Notes: generated from the letters alone by a model not told the origin. A stretch of DNA of 64,000 nucleotides from Alphaproteobacteria bacterium (GCA_017308135.1 JAFKFM010000006.1:375724-439723); one strand, 5' to 3'; positions 8,165 through 17,915 are shown, counted from the stretch's first letter. A program made the numbers and translations.

Positions 8165-8625
8165 TGCGCGCGGCCACACTCGACGAATTGCCGCAATGGC
8201 TGCGCGACCTGCATGCGTTGTGGGTCGCGAAAAAGGGCGCTGCGGCGTTCCCGTCGCGCGCGGCCTTCGTCGTCGAAGATTTCATGCCCTGGATCGGCCG
8301 GCTGCATCTGGTCGAGGTGCTGCCCGGCGGCGATTTCCGCTTCGTCATCTACGGGGCCAGCACCAACGTGCAGATGCGCCGCGAGTATTCGGGCCTGAAA
8401 TTGTCCGAAATCGCCGAGCCGGTCGCCCGGCTATGGGAAGCCGGCTATCGCGACGCGGTCGCCCGGCGCCGGCCGCTTTTCCTGCACCATCCGCTGGCCC
8501 AATACGCCGAGCGCGACGGCAAAACCCAAATGTGGCGTACCATCCTGCCGATGGCCGAGAACGGCGAAATCACCCATTTGCTGGTCGGGTTTCAGGTCAT
8601 CGCCGAGGACGGGCGGTATCTATAA
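8164..8625 (+). CDS. PAS_5-family PAS domain protein
   Basis: This 153-residue protein is essentially one PAS_5-type domain: an initial helix 'LHALWVAKKG', a strand pair 'MPWIGRLHLVEVLP..DFRFVIYG', then 'SGLKLSEI' and a final strand 'GFQVIAEDGRYL'. It has no output domain, no transmembrane part and no obvious cofactor ligand. PAS_5 proteins (Pfam family of short alphaproteobacterial PAS proteins) are of unknown function and probably bind a small ligand or a partner kinase. It starts at an ATG overlapping the permease stop. Two relatives occur at 23255 and 23781. Confidence 0.7.
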   Translation: MRAATLDELPQWLRDLHALWVAKKGAAAFPSRAAFVVEDFMPWIGRLHLVEVLPGGDFRFVIYGASTNVQMRREYSGLKLSEIAEPVARLWEAGYRDAVARRRPLFLHHPLAQYAERDGKTQMWRTILPMAENGEITHLLVGFQVIAEDGRYL

Positions 8626-8783
8626 ACCGCGTTTAAGCGGCTGCTCCGGCTAATTCTCGCGCGCGGATACAAACCACGCGCCTGACACAGTCAGGGTATT
8701 CATCGACTGCATCGATTGCCCAAAAATAGACTTAACGCGTTGTCCTGGAACAAATATCCGGCGATTTTCCGAGTCCGCCGTAT

Positions 8784-8812
8784 TTGACAAGCCCGGCACC
8801 CCCTTGGATACT
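8784..8812 (+). promoter_or_regulatory. Sigma-70 type promoter for argD-argF-hslO
   Basis: A perfect TTGACA at 8784-8789 and a GATACT at 8807-8812 are separated by 17 bases. Transcription would begin near 8819, giving a leader of about 59 bases before the GTG at 8878. The rest of the gap from 8626 contains only a short CCGC/GCGG stem near 8628-8641 and no gene. Confidence 0.55.
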
Positions 8813-8877
8813 GGGTGTTTCCGGTGCTTTCAGCCATTCCCGCACCGATAATCCGTTATGGAGGAAGGAGTTCCGTT

Positions 8878-10083
8878 GTGACCGCCGCTTTTCCCGCCGT
8901 GATGCCGACCTATGCGCGCGCCGAAATCGGCTTCGAGCGCGGCGAAGGCCCGTATCTGTGGGGAACCGACGGCCGACGTTACTTGGACTTCACCTGCGGC
9001 ATCGCGGTCACGGCCTTGGGTCATGCGCATCCGCACCTCATCAAAGAGGTGACGGCGCAGATGAACAAGGTTTGGCACACGTCGAACGTTTTCCCGATCG
9101 CGCAGCAGGAAAAACTCGCCGAGCGCCTGGTCGCCGCGACTTTCGCCGACACGGTGTTCTTCGGCAATTCCGGCGCCGAGGCGAACGAATGCGGCATCAA
9201 GGTCGTGCGCAAATATCACGCGCATCACGGCCACCCGGAACGCTATCGCATCATCACCTTCGAAGGCGCCTTCCATGGCCGCACGCTCGCCACGTTGGCG
9301 GCGGGCGGGCAGAAGAAATATCTCGAAGGCTTCGGCCCCGTCGTGCCGGGCTTCGATCAAGTCGCGTTCGGCGATCTTAAGCTCGTCGAAGCGGCGATCG
9401 GCCCCGAAACCGCCGGCATTCTGATCGAGCCGGTGCAGGGCGAAGGCGGCGTGCGCGTCGTGCCGAACGAATTCCTGCAAGGCTTGCGCGATCTTTGCGA
9501 CAAGCACGGTTTGCTGCTGTTCTTCGACGAAATCCAAACCGGCATGGGCCGTTCGGGCAAGCTGTTCGCCTATGAATGGACCGGTGTGGCGCCCGACGTG
9601 ATGACGGTCGCGAAGGCGCTGGGCAACGGCTTCCCCGTGGGTGCATGCCTTGCCACCGCCAAGGCGGCGGTCGGCATGGTCGCGGGCACGCATGGCTCGA
9701 CCTATGGCGGCAATCCGCTCGCCACGGCCGCGGGTAACGCCGTGCTCGATGTGATGCTCGAACCCGGCTTCTTCGATCACGTCGAAAAACTCGCTTCGCA
9801 TATGAAGCAGCAGCTGCACGGCCTCGTGCAGCGCCATCCCGATATTTTCGAGGATGCGCGCGGGCTTGGCCTGCTGCTCGGCCTCAAATGCAAAGTGCCG
9901 AATACCGATGTGGTGAAGGCGCTGCGCAAGGAAGGTCTGCTGACCGTCGCGGCGGGCGACAATGTCGTGCGCGTGCTGGCGCCGCTGATCGCGGAAGCCA
10001 AGCATGTCAGCGAAGCGATCGACGCGATCGATAAAGGTTGTGCGGCGTTGCGCGCCGAACTGCCCGCGCGCAAAGCCGGTTGA
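8878..10083 (+). CDS. argD: Acetylornithine aminotransferase
   Basis: The 401-residue protein is a class III PLP aminotransferase. Visible motifs are '[16 protein letters not shown]' near the N-terminus, '[11 protein letters not shown]' (PLP phosphate loop), '[11 protein letters not shown]', '[12 protein letters not shown]' with the PLP-binding Asp, and '[14 protein letters not shown]' with the Schiff-base Lys. It converts N-acetylglutamate semialdehyde to N-acetylornithine in arginine synthesis. The GTG at 8878 is chosen because GGAGGAAGGAG sits directly before it and the length then matches the family; an in-frame ATG at 8815 lies upstream of this ribosome site, inside the promoter's leader. 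argF follows after 11 bases. Confidence 0.93.
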   Translation: MTAAFPAVMPTYARAEIGFERGEGPYLWGTDGRRYLDFTCGIAVTALGHAHPHLIKEVTAQMNKVWHTSNVFPIAQQEKLAERLVAATFADTVFFGNSGAEANECGIKVVRKYHAHHGHPERYRIITFEGAFHGRTLATLAAGGQKKYLEGFGPVVPGFDQVAFGDLKLVEAAIGPETAGILIEPVQGEGGVRVVPNEFLQGLRDLCDKHGLLLFFDEIQTGMGRSGKLFAYEWTGVAPDVMTVAKALGNGFPVGACLATAKAAVGMVAGTHGSTYGGNPLATAAGNAVLDVMLEPGFFDHVEKLASHMKQQLHGLVQRHPDIFEDARGLGLLLGLKCKVPNTDVVKALRKEGLLTVAAGDNVVRVLAPLIAEAKHVSEAIDAIDKGCAALRAELPARKAG

Positions 10084-10094
10084 GGATTTCCACG

Positions 10095-11030
10095 ATGGCC
10101 AAGACTCCCAAGCATTTCCTGGATCTCGACGCGTTGGAATCGGGCACGTTGCGCTCGATCCTCGATCTCGGCGCCAAGTACAAGGCCCAGCGCATCGCCG
10201 GCAATCCGGAACGTCCGCTCGCCGGCAAGACGCTGGCGATGGTGTTCGAGAAGCCGTCGACGCGCACGCGGGTCTCGTTCGAAGTGGGTATCCGTCAGCT
10301 CGGCGGCGAGGCGGTGATCCTGACGCATCACGACACGCAGCTCGGCCGCGGCGAGACGATCGCCGACACGGCGCGCGTGTTGTCGCGCTATTGCGACGCG
10401 ATCATGCTGCGCACCAACAAGACCGCGCATCTCGACGAAATGGTCCGTCACGCCTCGGTGCCCGTGATCAACGGCCTGACCGAGCGTTCGCATCCCTGCC
10501 AGGTGATGGCCGACGTGATGACCTTCGAAGAAGCGAAGGGCAATATCGCCGGCAAGGTCGTCGCGTGGACGGGCGACGGCAACAACGTCGCGGCGTCTTG
10601 GATTCACGCGGCGCAGCGTTTCGCGTTCGAACTGCGCCTCGCCTGCCCCGAACCCTTGCGCCCGTCGACCGATGTGCTGGCGTGGGCGAAACGGGAAGGC
10701 GCGCGCATTCAGCTTCTGACCGATCCCGAAGCCGCCGTGCGCGGGGCCGATGCCGTCGTCACCGATACCTGGGTGTCGATGGATCAGGAAGGCAACGCGC
10801 GCGAGCGCGAGAACCGCGAGAAGCGCCACAACATGCTCGTCCCCTATCGCGTGGACGAACGCTTGATGGGCCTCGCTAAGCCGGATGCGATGTTCCTGCA
10901 TTGCCTGCCCGCCCATCGCGGCGAGGAAGTGACCGAAGGCGTGATCGACGGGCCGCAATCGGCCGTGTGGGACGAGGCGGAAAATCGCCTCCACGCGCAA
11001 AAAGGCATCCTCGCCTGGTGCATGGCGTGA
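10095..11030 (+). CDS. argF: Ornithine carbamoyltransferase
   Basis: The 311-residue protein carries the carbamoyl-phosphate motif '[13 protein letters not shown]', the '[17 protein letters not shown]' block, '[11 protein letters not shown]' (His-Pro-Cys-Gln), and the ornithine loop '[13 protein letters not shown]'. It forms citrulline from ornithine and carbamoyl phosphate in the cytoplasm. Length fits anabolic OTCases. It sits 11 bases after argD and just before hslO, the usual alphaproteobacterial operon, and a GAGGA ribosome site precedes the ATG. Confidence 0.95.
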   Translation: MAKTPKHFLDLDALESGTLRSILDLGAKYKAQRIAGNPERPLAGKTLAMVFEKPSTRTRVSFEVGIRQLGGEAVILTHHDTQLGRGETIADTARVLSRYCDAIMLRTNKTAHLDEMVRHASVPVINGLTERSHPCQVMADVMTFEEAKGNIAGKVVAWTGDGNNVAASWIHAAQRFAFELRLACPEPLRPSTDVLAWAKREGARIQLLTDPEAAVRGADAVVTDTWVSMDQEGNARERENREKRHNMLVPYRVDERLMGLAKPDAMFLHCLPAHRGEEVTEGVIDGPQSAVWDEAENRLHAQKGILAWCMA

Positions 11031-11043
11031 TTTGGGGCTTGGC

Positions 11044-12006
11044 GTGAACCGGGCCGGTATTCCCGAAGACGACGTCGTCCTGCCGTTTCAGATCGAGTCC
11101 TCGGCCCTGCGCGGCCGGGCGGTGCGTTTGGGCGCCGCGTTGGACACGATCCTGCACCGGCATGCCTATCCGCGCGCGGTCGGCGAAGCGCTGGCCGAAG
11201 CCTTGGCGATTTCGGCGTTGCTCGCCGCGACGCTGAAATTCGACGGCGTGTTCACGCTGCAAACCAAGGGCGACGGGCCGGTGCGCATGCTTGTTGCCGA
11301 CGTGACCTCGGCCGGACATCTGCGCGGCTACGCGCAATTCGATAAAGATGCCGTCGCCGCGTTGGGGCCGGGCCCGCATTCGGTGCCCAAGCTGTTCGGC
11401 GCGGGGTATCTTGCCTTCACGGTCGATCAGGGCGACGCGGCCGAACGCTATCAAGGCATCGTCGAGCTCGACGGCACGACCTTGGCCGAATGCGCGCATC
11501 ATTATTTCCGCCAGTCGGAGCAGTTCGAAGCCGGGATCAAGGTCGCGGTCGCCGCCACGCCGAAGCCCGGCGACGGCGCGGTGCTGAATTGGCGCGCGGG
11601 TGCGATGATGATCCAGCGCCTGCCGCCCGAAGATGCGCAAGGCTCGTCCGAAGGTCAGGACAGGGCGATCGACGCCGCCAAGCGCGAGGCCGAGGAAGAA
11701 GGCTGGCGGCGCGCGATGATCCTGATGGGATCGTCCACGCAAGCGGAACTCGTCGATCCCGAATTGCCGCCCTGGAAGCTGATCGACCGGCTGTATCTCG
11801 CCGAAGGGGTCGCGATCTATCGCCCGCTGGTGTTGACCCATCAATGTCGGTGCAGCCCCGAACGCATGCGCGGCGCGCTACGGGCCATCTCGCGCGAAGA
11901 GGTGGAAACTTTGCGGGATCCCGACGGAGCGGTGCGCCTCACCTGCGAATTCTGCAACACCACGCACGCCTTCTCGGATCTCGACGCCGTCTACGCAGAG
12001 TCCTGA
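11044..12006 (+). CDS. hslO: Redox-regulated chaperone Hsp33
   Basis: The 320-residue protein has the Hsp33 core ('FTLQTKGDGPVRMLVAD', 'GAGYLAFTVDQGD..ERYQGIV') and the C-terminal zinc-redox switch with Cys pairs in 'CRCSPERM' and 'CEFCNT'. When oxidised, zinc is lost and the protein becomes a holdase for unfolding proteins. GTG at 11044 is preferred because GGGG lies at a suitable distance and homologues begin close to 'EDDVVLPFQ'; a TTG at 11032, almost touching the argF stop, is the alternative. It is the last gene of the arginine operon. Confidence 0.92.
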   Translation: MNRAGIPEDDVVLPFQIESSALRGRAVRLGAALDTILHRHAYPRAVGEALAEALAISALLAATLKFDGVFTLQTKGDGPVRMLVADVTSAGHLRGYAQFDKDAVAALGPGPHSVPKLFGAGYLAFTVDQGDAAERYQGIVELDGTTLAECAHHYFRQSEQFEAGIKVAVAATPKPGDGAVLNWRAGAMMIQRLPPEDAQGSSEGQDRAIDAAKREAEEEGWRRAMILMGSSTQAELVDPELPPWKLIDRLYLAEGVAIYRPLVLTHQCRCSPERMRGALRAISREEVETLRDPDGAVRLTCEFCNTTHAFSDLDAVYAES

Positions 12007-12064
12007 TTTCGCCATGATTCCGGGCGAGGCTTACGCCCACAAACACAAGTTCGGAGATTTTCCC

Positions 12065-12679
12065 ATGAAACCGGACCGCCGTATTTTCCTGAAAAAAGCC
12101 GCCGCCCTGCCGCTGCTGGCGTCGCCGTTCCTTGTCACGGCCTGCGCCGATGCGCCGCCGCTGCCCAGCTTCCCGCCCATCAGCTTCGCCCCGCGCGGCA
12201 CGTTCCGCTTCGACGCGACGCGCCTGGAAGTGGCGATGGAATACCAGCCGCCTTTCGCGCCCCCGAATGTCGAGCATCTGTTCGCGCAAACGCCGGAATC
12301 GGCCTTGCGGCGCTGGGCGTCGGAGCGCGTCGCCGTGTCGGGGACGGGCGAGCGTTTCGTGCGCTTCGTCATCATGGATGCGCGCGTGACCGAAACCAAT
12401 CTGCCCAAGCCCACCGGCATTCGCGCGACCTTCACCAACGAAGTGGCGCAGCAATATGACGGGCGTATCGAAGTGGCCGTCGAAGTGCGCCAGCAACGCG
12501 CCAATTATCGCGACGGTATCGCGGCGGCGATCGCCGTGCGCCAGCGCTCGGTGCTGGAGAACATCTCGCTGAATGACCGCGAGCGCGTCTGGTACGACCT
12601 GACCTTCGAGATGATGCGCGATATCGACAACGAGTTGGATCGCCAGATCAACGCCAACCTGACGCGCTTCCTGGCGTAA
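12065..12679 (+). CDS. Predicted Tat-exported lipoprotein of unknown function
   Basis: The 204-residue product starts 'MKPDRRIFLKKAAA': the Arg-Arg-x-Phe-Leu-Lys arrangement matches a twin-arginine signal, and a lipobox (V-T-A-C, Cys27) follows the hydrophobic stretch. This predicts a folded lipoprotein sent out by Tat. The mature part has a Pro-rich linker, then an alpha/beta domain with 'VRFVIMDARVTET' and a helical end ('FEMMRDIDNELDRQINANL'). No named family was recognised. CGGAG lies before the ATG; an in-frame ATG at 12014 lacks one. It is convergent with the SGNH hydrolase gene. Confidence 0.65.
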   Translation: MKPDRRIFLKKAAALPLLASPFLVTACADAPPLPSFPPISFAPRGTFRFDATRLEVAMEYQPPFAPPNVEHLFAQTPESALRRWASERVAVSGTGERFVRFVIMDARVTETNLPKPTGIRATFTNEVAQQYDGRIEVAVEVRQQRANYRDGIAAAIAVRQRSVLENISLNDRERVWYDLTFEMMRDIDNELDRQINANLTRFLA

Positions 12680-12682
12680 CGC

Positions 12683-13510
12683 TCAGCGCGAAGACGTCGC
12701 GGGCGCTTGCGTTTCGCCCGCGACGGCGCGCGCGCGCGGTTCGTTGGCGATGGCGCGCGCGAGCAAACGGGCGAGGCAATAATAGGCCGCGTCGGTCATA
12801 TGCAGGCCGTCCTCGCGGATCAGCTCGTCCTGCTTGAACGCGCCCGACGCCATCCAATGCGTCATCACGCGAAAACGCGGAAAGATCGGCGCGTGATATT
12901 TGCGCGCGAGCTCGGTCAACGCTTCGGTGTATTCGCGCCGGTGCGGCGCGTTCACGTAGCGCGGCGCGTTTTGCGGGCCCATCAGCATCACGTCGATGCC
13001 GCGCGCGCGCGCCAGCTCGATGCCGCGGCTCATCTTCTCGGTGACGCCCGATAGCGGCAGGCCCTTGATTGCCGCGTTGACGCCCGCCTGCCAGATCACG
13101 AGATCGGGCTCCGGCGCGAGCACGTCGCGCTCGAAGCGCGCCATCATCTGGTCCGCATCCTCGCCGCTGATGCCCTTGTTCAGCACCGTGATTTCCATAT
13201 GCGGCAACAGCGCGTGCAGCTCGGTTTCGAGCCGGGCGGGATAGGCATGGGCGGGCGTGGTCGCACCGATGCCCTCGGTCGAGGACGAGCCAAGCGCCAC
13301 GATGGTGAGTTGCTTGCCTTCCGCCAGGCGTTGCGCGACCTGGGGCATGGGCGCCTTCAGCGCCAACAGATCGGCCGGGGCTTCGCAGCGCGCGGCGACC
13401 GCCTCGACCTTGCCGCGCATCGACGGCACGGCGGCCTGCTTTTCTGCCGCCCCGGCGGGCGCGGCGAGCAGCATCAAAACAGCGGAAATCCGGACTCCAA
13501 GGCGCGGCAT
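12683..13510 (-). CDS. Secreted SGNH/GDSL-type hydrolase
   Basis: The 275-residue protein has a Sec signal (about residues 1-22, ending 'AGAAEK') and the SGNH blocks: 'VALGSSSTEG' with the likely nucleophile Ser76, Gly in 'NKGISGEDA', Asn in 'WQAGVNAAI', and Asp/His in 'EDGLHMTDAAY'. These enzymes cleave esters or acetyl groups from lipids or glycans in the periplasm; the substrate cannot be read from sequence. It lies 49 bases downstream of the M20D amidohydrolase on the same strand. The start at 13510 gives the signal peptide. Confidence 0.75.
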   Translation of the reverse strand: MPRLGVRISAVLMLLAAPAGAAEKQAAVPSMRGKVEAVAARCEAPADLLALKAPMPQVAQRLAEGKQLTIVALGSSSTEGIGATTPAHAYPARLETELHALLPHMEITVLNKGISGEDADQMMARFERDVLAPEPDLVIWQAGVNAAIKGLPLSGVTEKMSRGIELARARGIDVMLMGPQNAPRYVNAPHRREYTEALTELARKYHAPIFPRFRVMTHWMASGAFKQDELIREDGLHMTDAAYYCLARLLARAIANEPRARAVAGETQAPATSSR

Positions 13511-13559
13511 ATCGACGCGATTGTATGCGCGGACGCGGTTTTTCGTCGAGTCCGGCGGA

Positions 13560-14723
13560 TTAGGCGGCGCGGGCCAGGACTCGCTCGACCAGCCTTGCCC
13601 AATACGACGCCCCCACCGGCAGCGCCTCGTCGTTGAAGTCGTAGCGCGGATTGTGGAGTGAGGCGGATTGTCCATTGCCCATAAAGACATAGGCCCCGGG
13701 CCGGGCTTCCAACATATAGGCGAAATCCTCCGCCCCCATGGTCGCCGCGCCGTCGGTCGCGACGTTTTCCGCCCCCACGACCTCGGCCATGGCCCCGGCC
13801 GCAACCTCGACATGCGTCGCGTCGTTGACCAGCGGCGGGTACTTCCGGCGGTAATCAAGCGTCGCTTCGCAGCCCATCGCGGCGGCGATGCCGGCCGCCA
13901 CCCGGCGCATCGCGGGCTCCAGCGAATCGCGGACCTTGGGCTCGAACGCCCGCGTCGTGCCGCGCAGCACGCATTCGTTGGGGATAACGTTATAGGCGTC
14001 GCCCGCATGGATCTGCGTGACCGAGATCACGGCGGCGTCGAGGGGGTTGGTCTCGCGGCTGACGATGGTTTGCAGCGCCGACACGATCTGGCAGGCGCAG
14101 GTGACGGGGTCGACGCCGCGATGGGGCATGGCGCCGTGCGTGCCCATGCCGCGCACCAGGATTTCGAAATTGTCGGCCGAGGCCATCATCGGCCCGGGCC
14201 GGACCGAGAATTTGCCGACCTCGAGCTGCGGCCAATTATGCAGCCCGTAGACCGCTTCGACCGGGAATTTCTCGAACAGACCTTCCTCGACCATCACGCG
14301 CCCGCCGGCTTCGTTTTCCTCCGCCGGCTGGAAGATGAAATGGATCGTGCCGTCGAAATTCTTGGTTTCGGCAAGATACTTCGCCGCCCCCAGCAGCATC
14401 GTCGTATGGCCGTCATGGCCGCAGGCGTGCATCCGGCCCGCGTTCAGCGAGCGATGGCCGAACTCGTTCGCCTCGGGCATCGGCAGCGCGTCCATATCCG
14501 CGCGCAGGCCGATCGCGCGCGACGAGTTGCCCGCTTTCAGCGTGCCGACCACGCCGGTTTTGGCGAGACCGCGATGGACGGCGAGGCCGAAACTCGCCAG
14601 CTTGTCCGCCACGACCTGCGAGGTGCGGTTTTCCTGAAACGCGATTTCGGGATTGGCGTGCAGATCCCGGCGCCAGGCGCGCATTTCGTCGTGGAAGGCG
14701 GCGATACGGTTGACGATCGGCAT
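13560..14723 (-). CDS. M20D-family amidohydrolase (hippurate hydrolase-like)
   Basis: The 387-residue cytoplasmic metallopeptidase has the M20D ligands: 'GLRADMDALP', 'HACGHDGHTTMLLGAAKYL', 'FQPAEENEAGGRVMVEEG', 'GLHNWP' and the C-terminal 'SLHNPRYDFNDEALPVG'. The dimerisation lid runs about 180-300 ('HGAMPHRGVDP', 'AYNVIPNE..LRGT'). Enzymes of this type remove acyl groups from N-acyl amino acids (hippurate, N-acetyl derivatives) or act on indole-acetyl conjugates. GGAG lies eight bases before the ATG at 14723. It is divergent from the GMC oxidoreductase gene. Confidence 0.85.
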   Translation of the reverse strand: MPIVNRIAAFHDEMRAWRRDLHANPEIAFQENRTSQVVADKLASFGLAVHRGLAKTGVVGTLKAGNSSRAIGLRADMDALPMPEANEFGHRSLNAGRMHACGHDGHTTMLLGAAKYLAETKNFDGTIHFIFQPAEENEAGGRVMVEEGLFEKFPVEAVYGLHNWPQLEVGKFSVRPGPMMASADNFEILVRGMGTHGAMPHRGVDPVTCACQIVSALQTIVSRETNPLDAAVISVTQIHAGDAYNVIPNECVLRGTTRAFEPKVRDSLEPAMRRVAAGIAAAMGCEATLDYRRKYPPLVNDATHVEVAAGAMAEVVGAENVATDGAATMGAEDFAYMLEARPGAYVFMGNGQSASLHNPRYDFNDEALPVGASYWARLVERVLARAA

Positions 14724-14806
14724 TGCATGCTCCCCGGCTGGACGCGCTAGATTAGCGGCTGAAAAATGGAACCGCATCCGAATTGCGCGCGAACCGGGGA
14801 TACGCC

Positions 14807-16420
14807 ATGACCGCCGAAGATTTCGGGACCTACGATTACATCGTCGTGGGGGCGGGCTCGGCGGGTTGCGTGCTCGCCAACCGTTTGTCGGCCGATCCCA
14901 AAAATCGCGTTCTGCTGCTCGAAGCGGGCGGCCAGGACGATTACATCTGGATCCATATTCCGATCGGCTATCTCTACACCCACGGCAACAAGCGCGTGGA
15001 TTGGTGTTTCAAAACCGAAGCCGAAGCGGGGCTGGGCAACCGGGCGCTCAACTATCCGCGCGGCAAGGTGCTGGGCGGCTGCACCGCGATCAACGGCATG
15101 CTGTATGTGCGCGGCCAAGCCGCCGATTACGACCATTGGCGCCAGCTCGGCAATCCCGGCTGGGGCTGGGGCGACGTGCTGCCGCATTTCATCCGCGCGG
15201 AGGACAATGCGCGCGGGGCCGACGCGCATCATGGGCGCGGCGGCGAATTTCGCGTGGAGGAGATGCGCCTGTCCTGGGACATCCTCGACGCGTTCCGCGA
15301 CGCGGCCGAGCAAGCCGGCATTCCCAAGACCGACGATTTCAACCGCGGCGACAATGAAGGCTGCGGCTATTTCCAGGTGAACCAAAATCGCGGCGTGCGC
15401 TGGACGGCGGCGAAAGGATTCCTGCGTCCCGCGATGGGCCGCGCGAATTTGCGCATCGTCACGCACGCGCAAGCCACCGCGATCGAATTCGACGGGCGGC
15501 GTGCGACGGGCCTCGCCTTCCGTCACGGCGACAGACCGGCGCGCGCGTCGGCGCGCGAGATCGTGCTCGCCGCCGGGGCCATCGGGTCGCCGCATCTGTT
15601 GCAATTGTCCGGCATCGGCGCCCCCGAACATCTGCGCGGCATCGGTGTGGATGTGCGCCACGCGCTGACGGGCGTGGGAAGCAATTTGCAGGACCATCTG
15701 CAAATCCGCTGCGCTTATAAGGTTCACGGCGTGAAGACGCTGAACGAGCGCGCCAACTCCCTATTCGGCAAGATCGGCATGGGGCTGGAATACGCGATGT
15801 TCCGGCGCGGGCCGTTGACGATGGCGCCGTCGCAGCTCGGCGCCTTCGCGAAATCCGATCCCGCGCGCGCCACCGCCGATCTCGAATATCACGTGCAGCC
15901 TTTGACGCTCGACAAGTTCGGCGAGCCGTTGCACCCCTTCCCCGCCTTCACCGCGTCGGTCTGCCATTTGCGCCCGGCGAGCCGGGGCAGCGTGATGGCG
16001 AAATCCGCGGATCCTTTCGCGGCACCGTCGATCAAACCCAATTACCTGTCGGCCGAGGAAGACAGACTGGTCGCAGCCGAAGCGATCCGGCTGACGCGGC
16101 GCATCGTGGCGCAGCCCGCGTTGCAGAAATTCAAGCCCGAGGAATTCCGCCCGGGGCCGGAGATCGTCGATACGGCCGCGTTGGCCGAAGCGGCGGGGCG
16201 CATCGGCACGACGATCTTCCATCCCGTGGGGACGTGCAAAATGGGCGGCGACAACGATCCCGGCGCCGTGGTCGATGCGCGGTTGCGCGTGCGCGGGATC
16301 GACGGTTTGCGCGTCGCCGACGCGTCGATCATGCCGACGATCACGTCGGGCAATACGAACGCGCCCGCGTTGATGATCGGCGAAAAAGCCGCCGCGATGA
16401 TGCTGGAAGACGCCCGCTGA
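14807..16420 (+). CDS. GMC-family FAD oxidoreductase (choline/alcohol dehydrogenase-like)
   Basis: The 537-residue protein has the N-terminal FAD fold 'YIVVGAGSAGCVLANRLS', the GMC signature 'GKVLGGCTAINGMLYVRG', a second signature 'AAGAIGSPHLLQLSGIG', and a C-terminal active-site region with His in 'FHPVGTCKMG' and Asn in 'TSGNTNAPALMIGEK'. It should oxidise a primary or secondary alcohol to the carbonyl with FAD. Choline is often named for this family, but no bet operon is present, so the substrate is open. The ATG at 14807 has GGGGATA before it. Its TGA directly abuts the stop of the convergent gene. Confidence 0.85.
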   Translation: MTAEDFGTYDYIVVGAGSAGCVLANRLSADPKNRVLLLEAGGQDDYIWIHIPIGYLYTHGNKRVDWCFKTEAEAGLGNRALNYPRGKVLGGCTAINGMLYVRGQAADYDHWRQLGNPGWGWGDVLPHFIRAEDNARGADAHHGRGGEFRVEEMRLSWDILDAFRDAAEQAGIPKTDDFNRGDNEGCGYFQVNQNRGVRWTAAKGFLRPAMGRANLRIVTHAQATAIEFDGRRATGLAFRHGDRPARASAREIVLAAGAIGSPHLLQLSGIGAPEHLRGIGVDVRHALTGVGSNLQDHLQIRCAYKVHGVKTLNERANSLFGKIGMGLEYAMFRRGPLTMAPSQLGAFAKSDPARATADLEYHVQPLTLDKFGEPLHPFPAFTASVCHLRPASRGSVMAKSADPFAAPSIKPNYLSAEEDRLVAAEAIRLTRRIVAQPALQKFKPEEFRPGPEIVDTAALAEAAGRIGTTIFHPVGTCKMGGDNDPGAVVDARLRVRGIDGLRVADASIMPTITSGNTNAPALMIGEKAAAMMLEDAR

Positions 16421-17818
16421 TTACTGGCCGGAGGCGATACGCTCGACTAGTTCCTTGACCGTCGGCACATAGCCGTTGGAGTAGAACGGGTCGCTGGCGA
16501 AGCGATAGGCGTTGTGGCCCGCGAACATCAGCTGGCTTTCGACGTCGGCGCCGTGGCTGATGTCCTGCAACGTCTTCTGGATGCAGAAGCTGCGCGGATC
16601 GGCCTTGTGGCCGGTGGTGCCTTGCTCGTTCTGCGCCCAGTTCGAGAACGCGCAGGCCGAGAGACACCCCATGCAATCGACCTGATCCTTCAGGATTTCG
16701 GCGGCCTTCGCAGGCGTCACGAAAATCAGCGTCGAATCGGGCGTGCGCAACGCTTCGGTATAGCCTTGGCGCACCCAATCTTCGGCATGCAGCTTGTCGC
16801 GCGCGGCGAGATAGACCGTGCGCCCGCGCGCGCCGATCGGGAAGGGAATATCGTGCTCGCCCACCACATGGGTCTGATAGGCGATCTGGCGCTGCGAGCG
16901 CGCTTCGAGTTCCAGCAGGAACGGATTCTTGACCGCCGAGGAATAGAAGCCGGTCGGCGAGAAACGATGCAGCAGCACGTCGCCGGGCTTCAGCGTCAGC
17001 AGGCGCTGCTTCCACGCGTCGGAGATCGGGCTTTCCTTGGTGAGCAGCGGCCGCGTGCCGAATTGGAAGGCGCAAGGACCGACATCGGGATTGCCGATGA
17101 AATCCTTCCATTCGTCGAGGCGCCACACGCCGCCCGCCATGACGATCGGCACGTTGTTGAGGCCGAATTCGTTCATCTGGCGGCGCAGCTCGATCACGCG
17201 CGGCAGCGGCGGCTCGGGCTTCTTCGGGTCTTCGGCGTTCGACAGACCGTTATGCCCGCCGGCGAGCCACGGATCTTCGTAGACCACGCCGCCGAGCAGC
17301 GTGCTGAATTTGTGATAGGCGCGCTTCCACAACGCGCGGAAGGCGCGCGCGGAGGAGATGATCGGATAATAGTAGACGTTGTGCTTGGCGCAGATCTCGG
17401 CGATGCGATAGGGCATGCCCGCGCCGCAGGTCACACCGTCGATCAGGCCCTTGGCCTGTTCGAGCACGGCTTCGAGGATCGGCTCGGCCGCCCCCATCTC
17501 CCACAGAATGTTGATATGGATGCGCGCTTTCGGCCCGCCGATTTCGCGCGCCACGCGCGCTTGATGCACGGCACCCTTGATCGCGTAGGCGATCAATTCG
17601 TCGTGACGCTCGCGCCGCGTTTTGCCGTGATAGATCTGGCGAACGACATTGCCGTTCGCGTCCGTGTGGTCCGCGTTGACGCCCGAAAACGTGCCCACGC
17701 CGCCGGCCTTCGCCCAAGACCCCGAGCTTTCGCCATTCGATACGGCGACACCTTTGCCGCCTTCGATCAGCGGCAGAACTTCACGACCCGAAATCATCAA
17801 CGGCTGCAGCGAAAACAC
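16421..17818 (-). CDS. Nitronate monooxygenase-like flavoprotein with Cys-rich motif
   Basis: The 465-residue protein belongs to the FMN-binding TIM-barrel group of nitronate monooxygenases and 2-nitropropane dioxygenase relatives: 'VSNGESSGSWAKAGGVGTFSG' near the N-terminus, 'GVTCGAGMP', 'VPIVMAGGVWR' and 'AFQFGTRPLL'. It is about 100 residues longer than classical enzymes, and the extra C-terminal part holds a Cys cluster 'CMGCLSAC' near residue 386 that could bind an iron-sulfur cluster or zinc. The substrate is uncertain; several members of this group are not true nitronate oxidases. It is an isolated gene, abutting the GMC gene at its 3' end. Confidence 0.65.
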   Translation of the reverse strand: MFSLQPLMISGREVLPLIEGGKGVAVSNGESSGSWAKAGGVGTFSGVNADHTDANGNVVRQIYHGKTRRERHDELIAYAIKGAVHQARVAREIGGPKARIHINILWEMGAAEPILEAVLEQAKGLIDGVTCGAGMPYRIAEICAKHNVYYYPIISSARAFRALWKRAYHKFSTLLGGVVYEDPWLAGGHNGLSNAEDPKKPEPPLPRVIELRRQMNEFGLNNVPIVMAGGVWRLDEWKDFIGNPDVGPCAFQFGTRPLLTKESPISDAWKQRLLTLKPGDVLLHRFSPTGFYSSAVKNPFLLELEARSQRQIAYQTHVVGEHDIPFPIGARGRTVYLAARDKLHAEDWVRQGYTEALRTPDSTLIFVTPAKAAEILKDQVDCMGCLSACAFSNWAQNEQGTTGHKADPRSFCIQKTLQDISHGADVESQLMFAGHNAYRFASDPFYSNGYVPTVKELVERIASGQ

Positions 17819-17915
17819 CGGCGAATCCCTGTGGTTGGCGGAGTTTAGGGGCTGATATATAGCCCGCCCCCGCCGGGGTCACCACGGATTATTGCGACTT
17901 GCTTCGGCCGCAGTT

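Noticed and set aside
8628-8641. Short CCGC/GCGG stem after the first PAS gene as a terminator
   Set aside because: The stem is only four bases and lacks a T-tract.
8815-8877. ATG at 8815 as the argD start
   Set aside because: It overlaps the predicted transcription start and lies before a strong ribosome site that serves the GTG at 8878.
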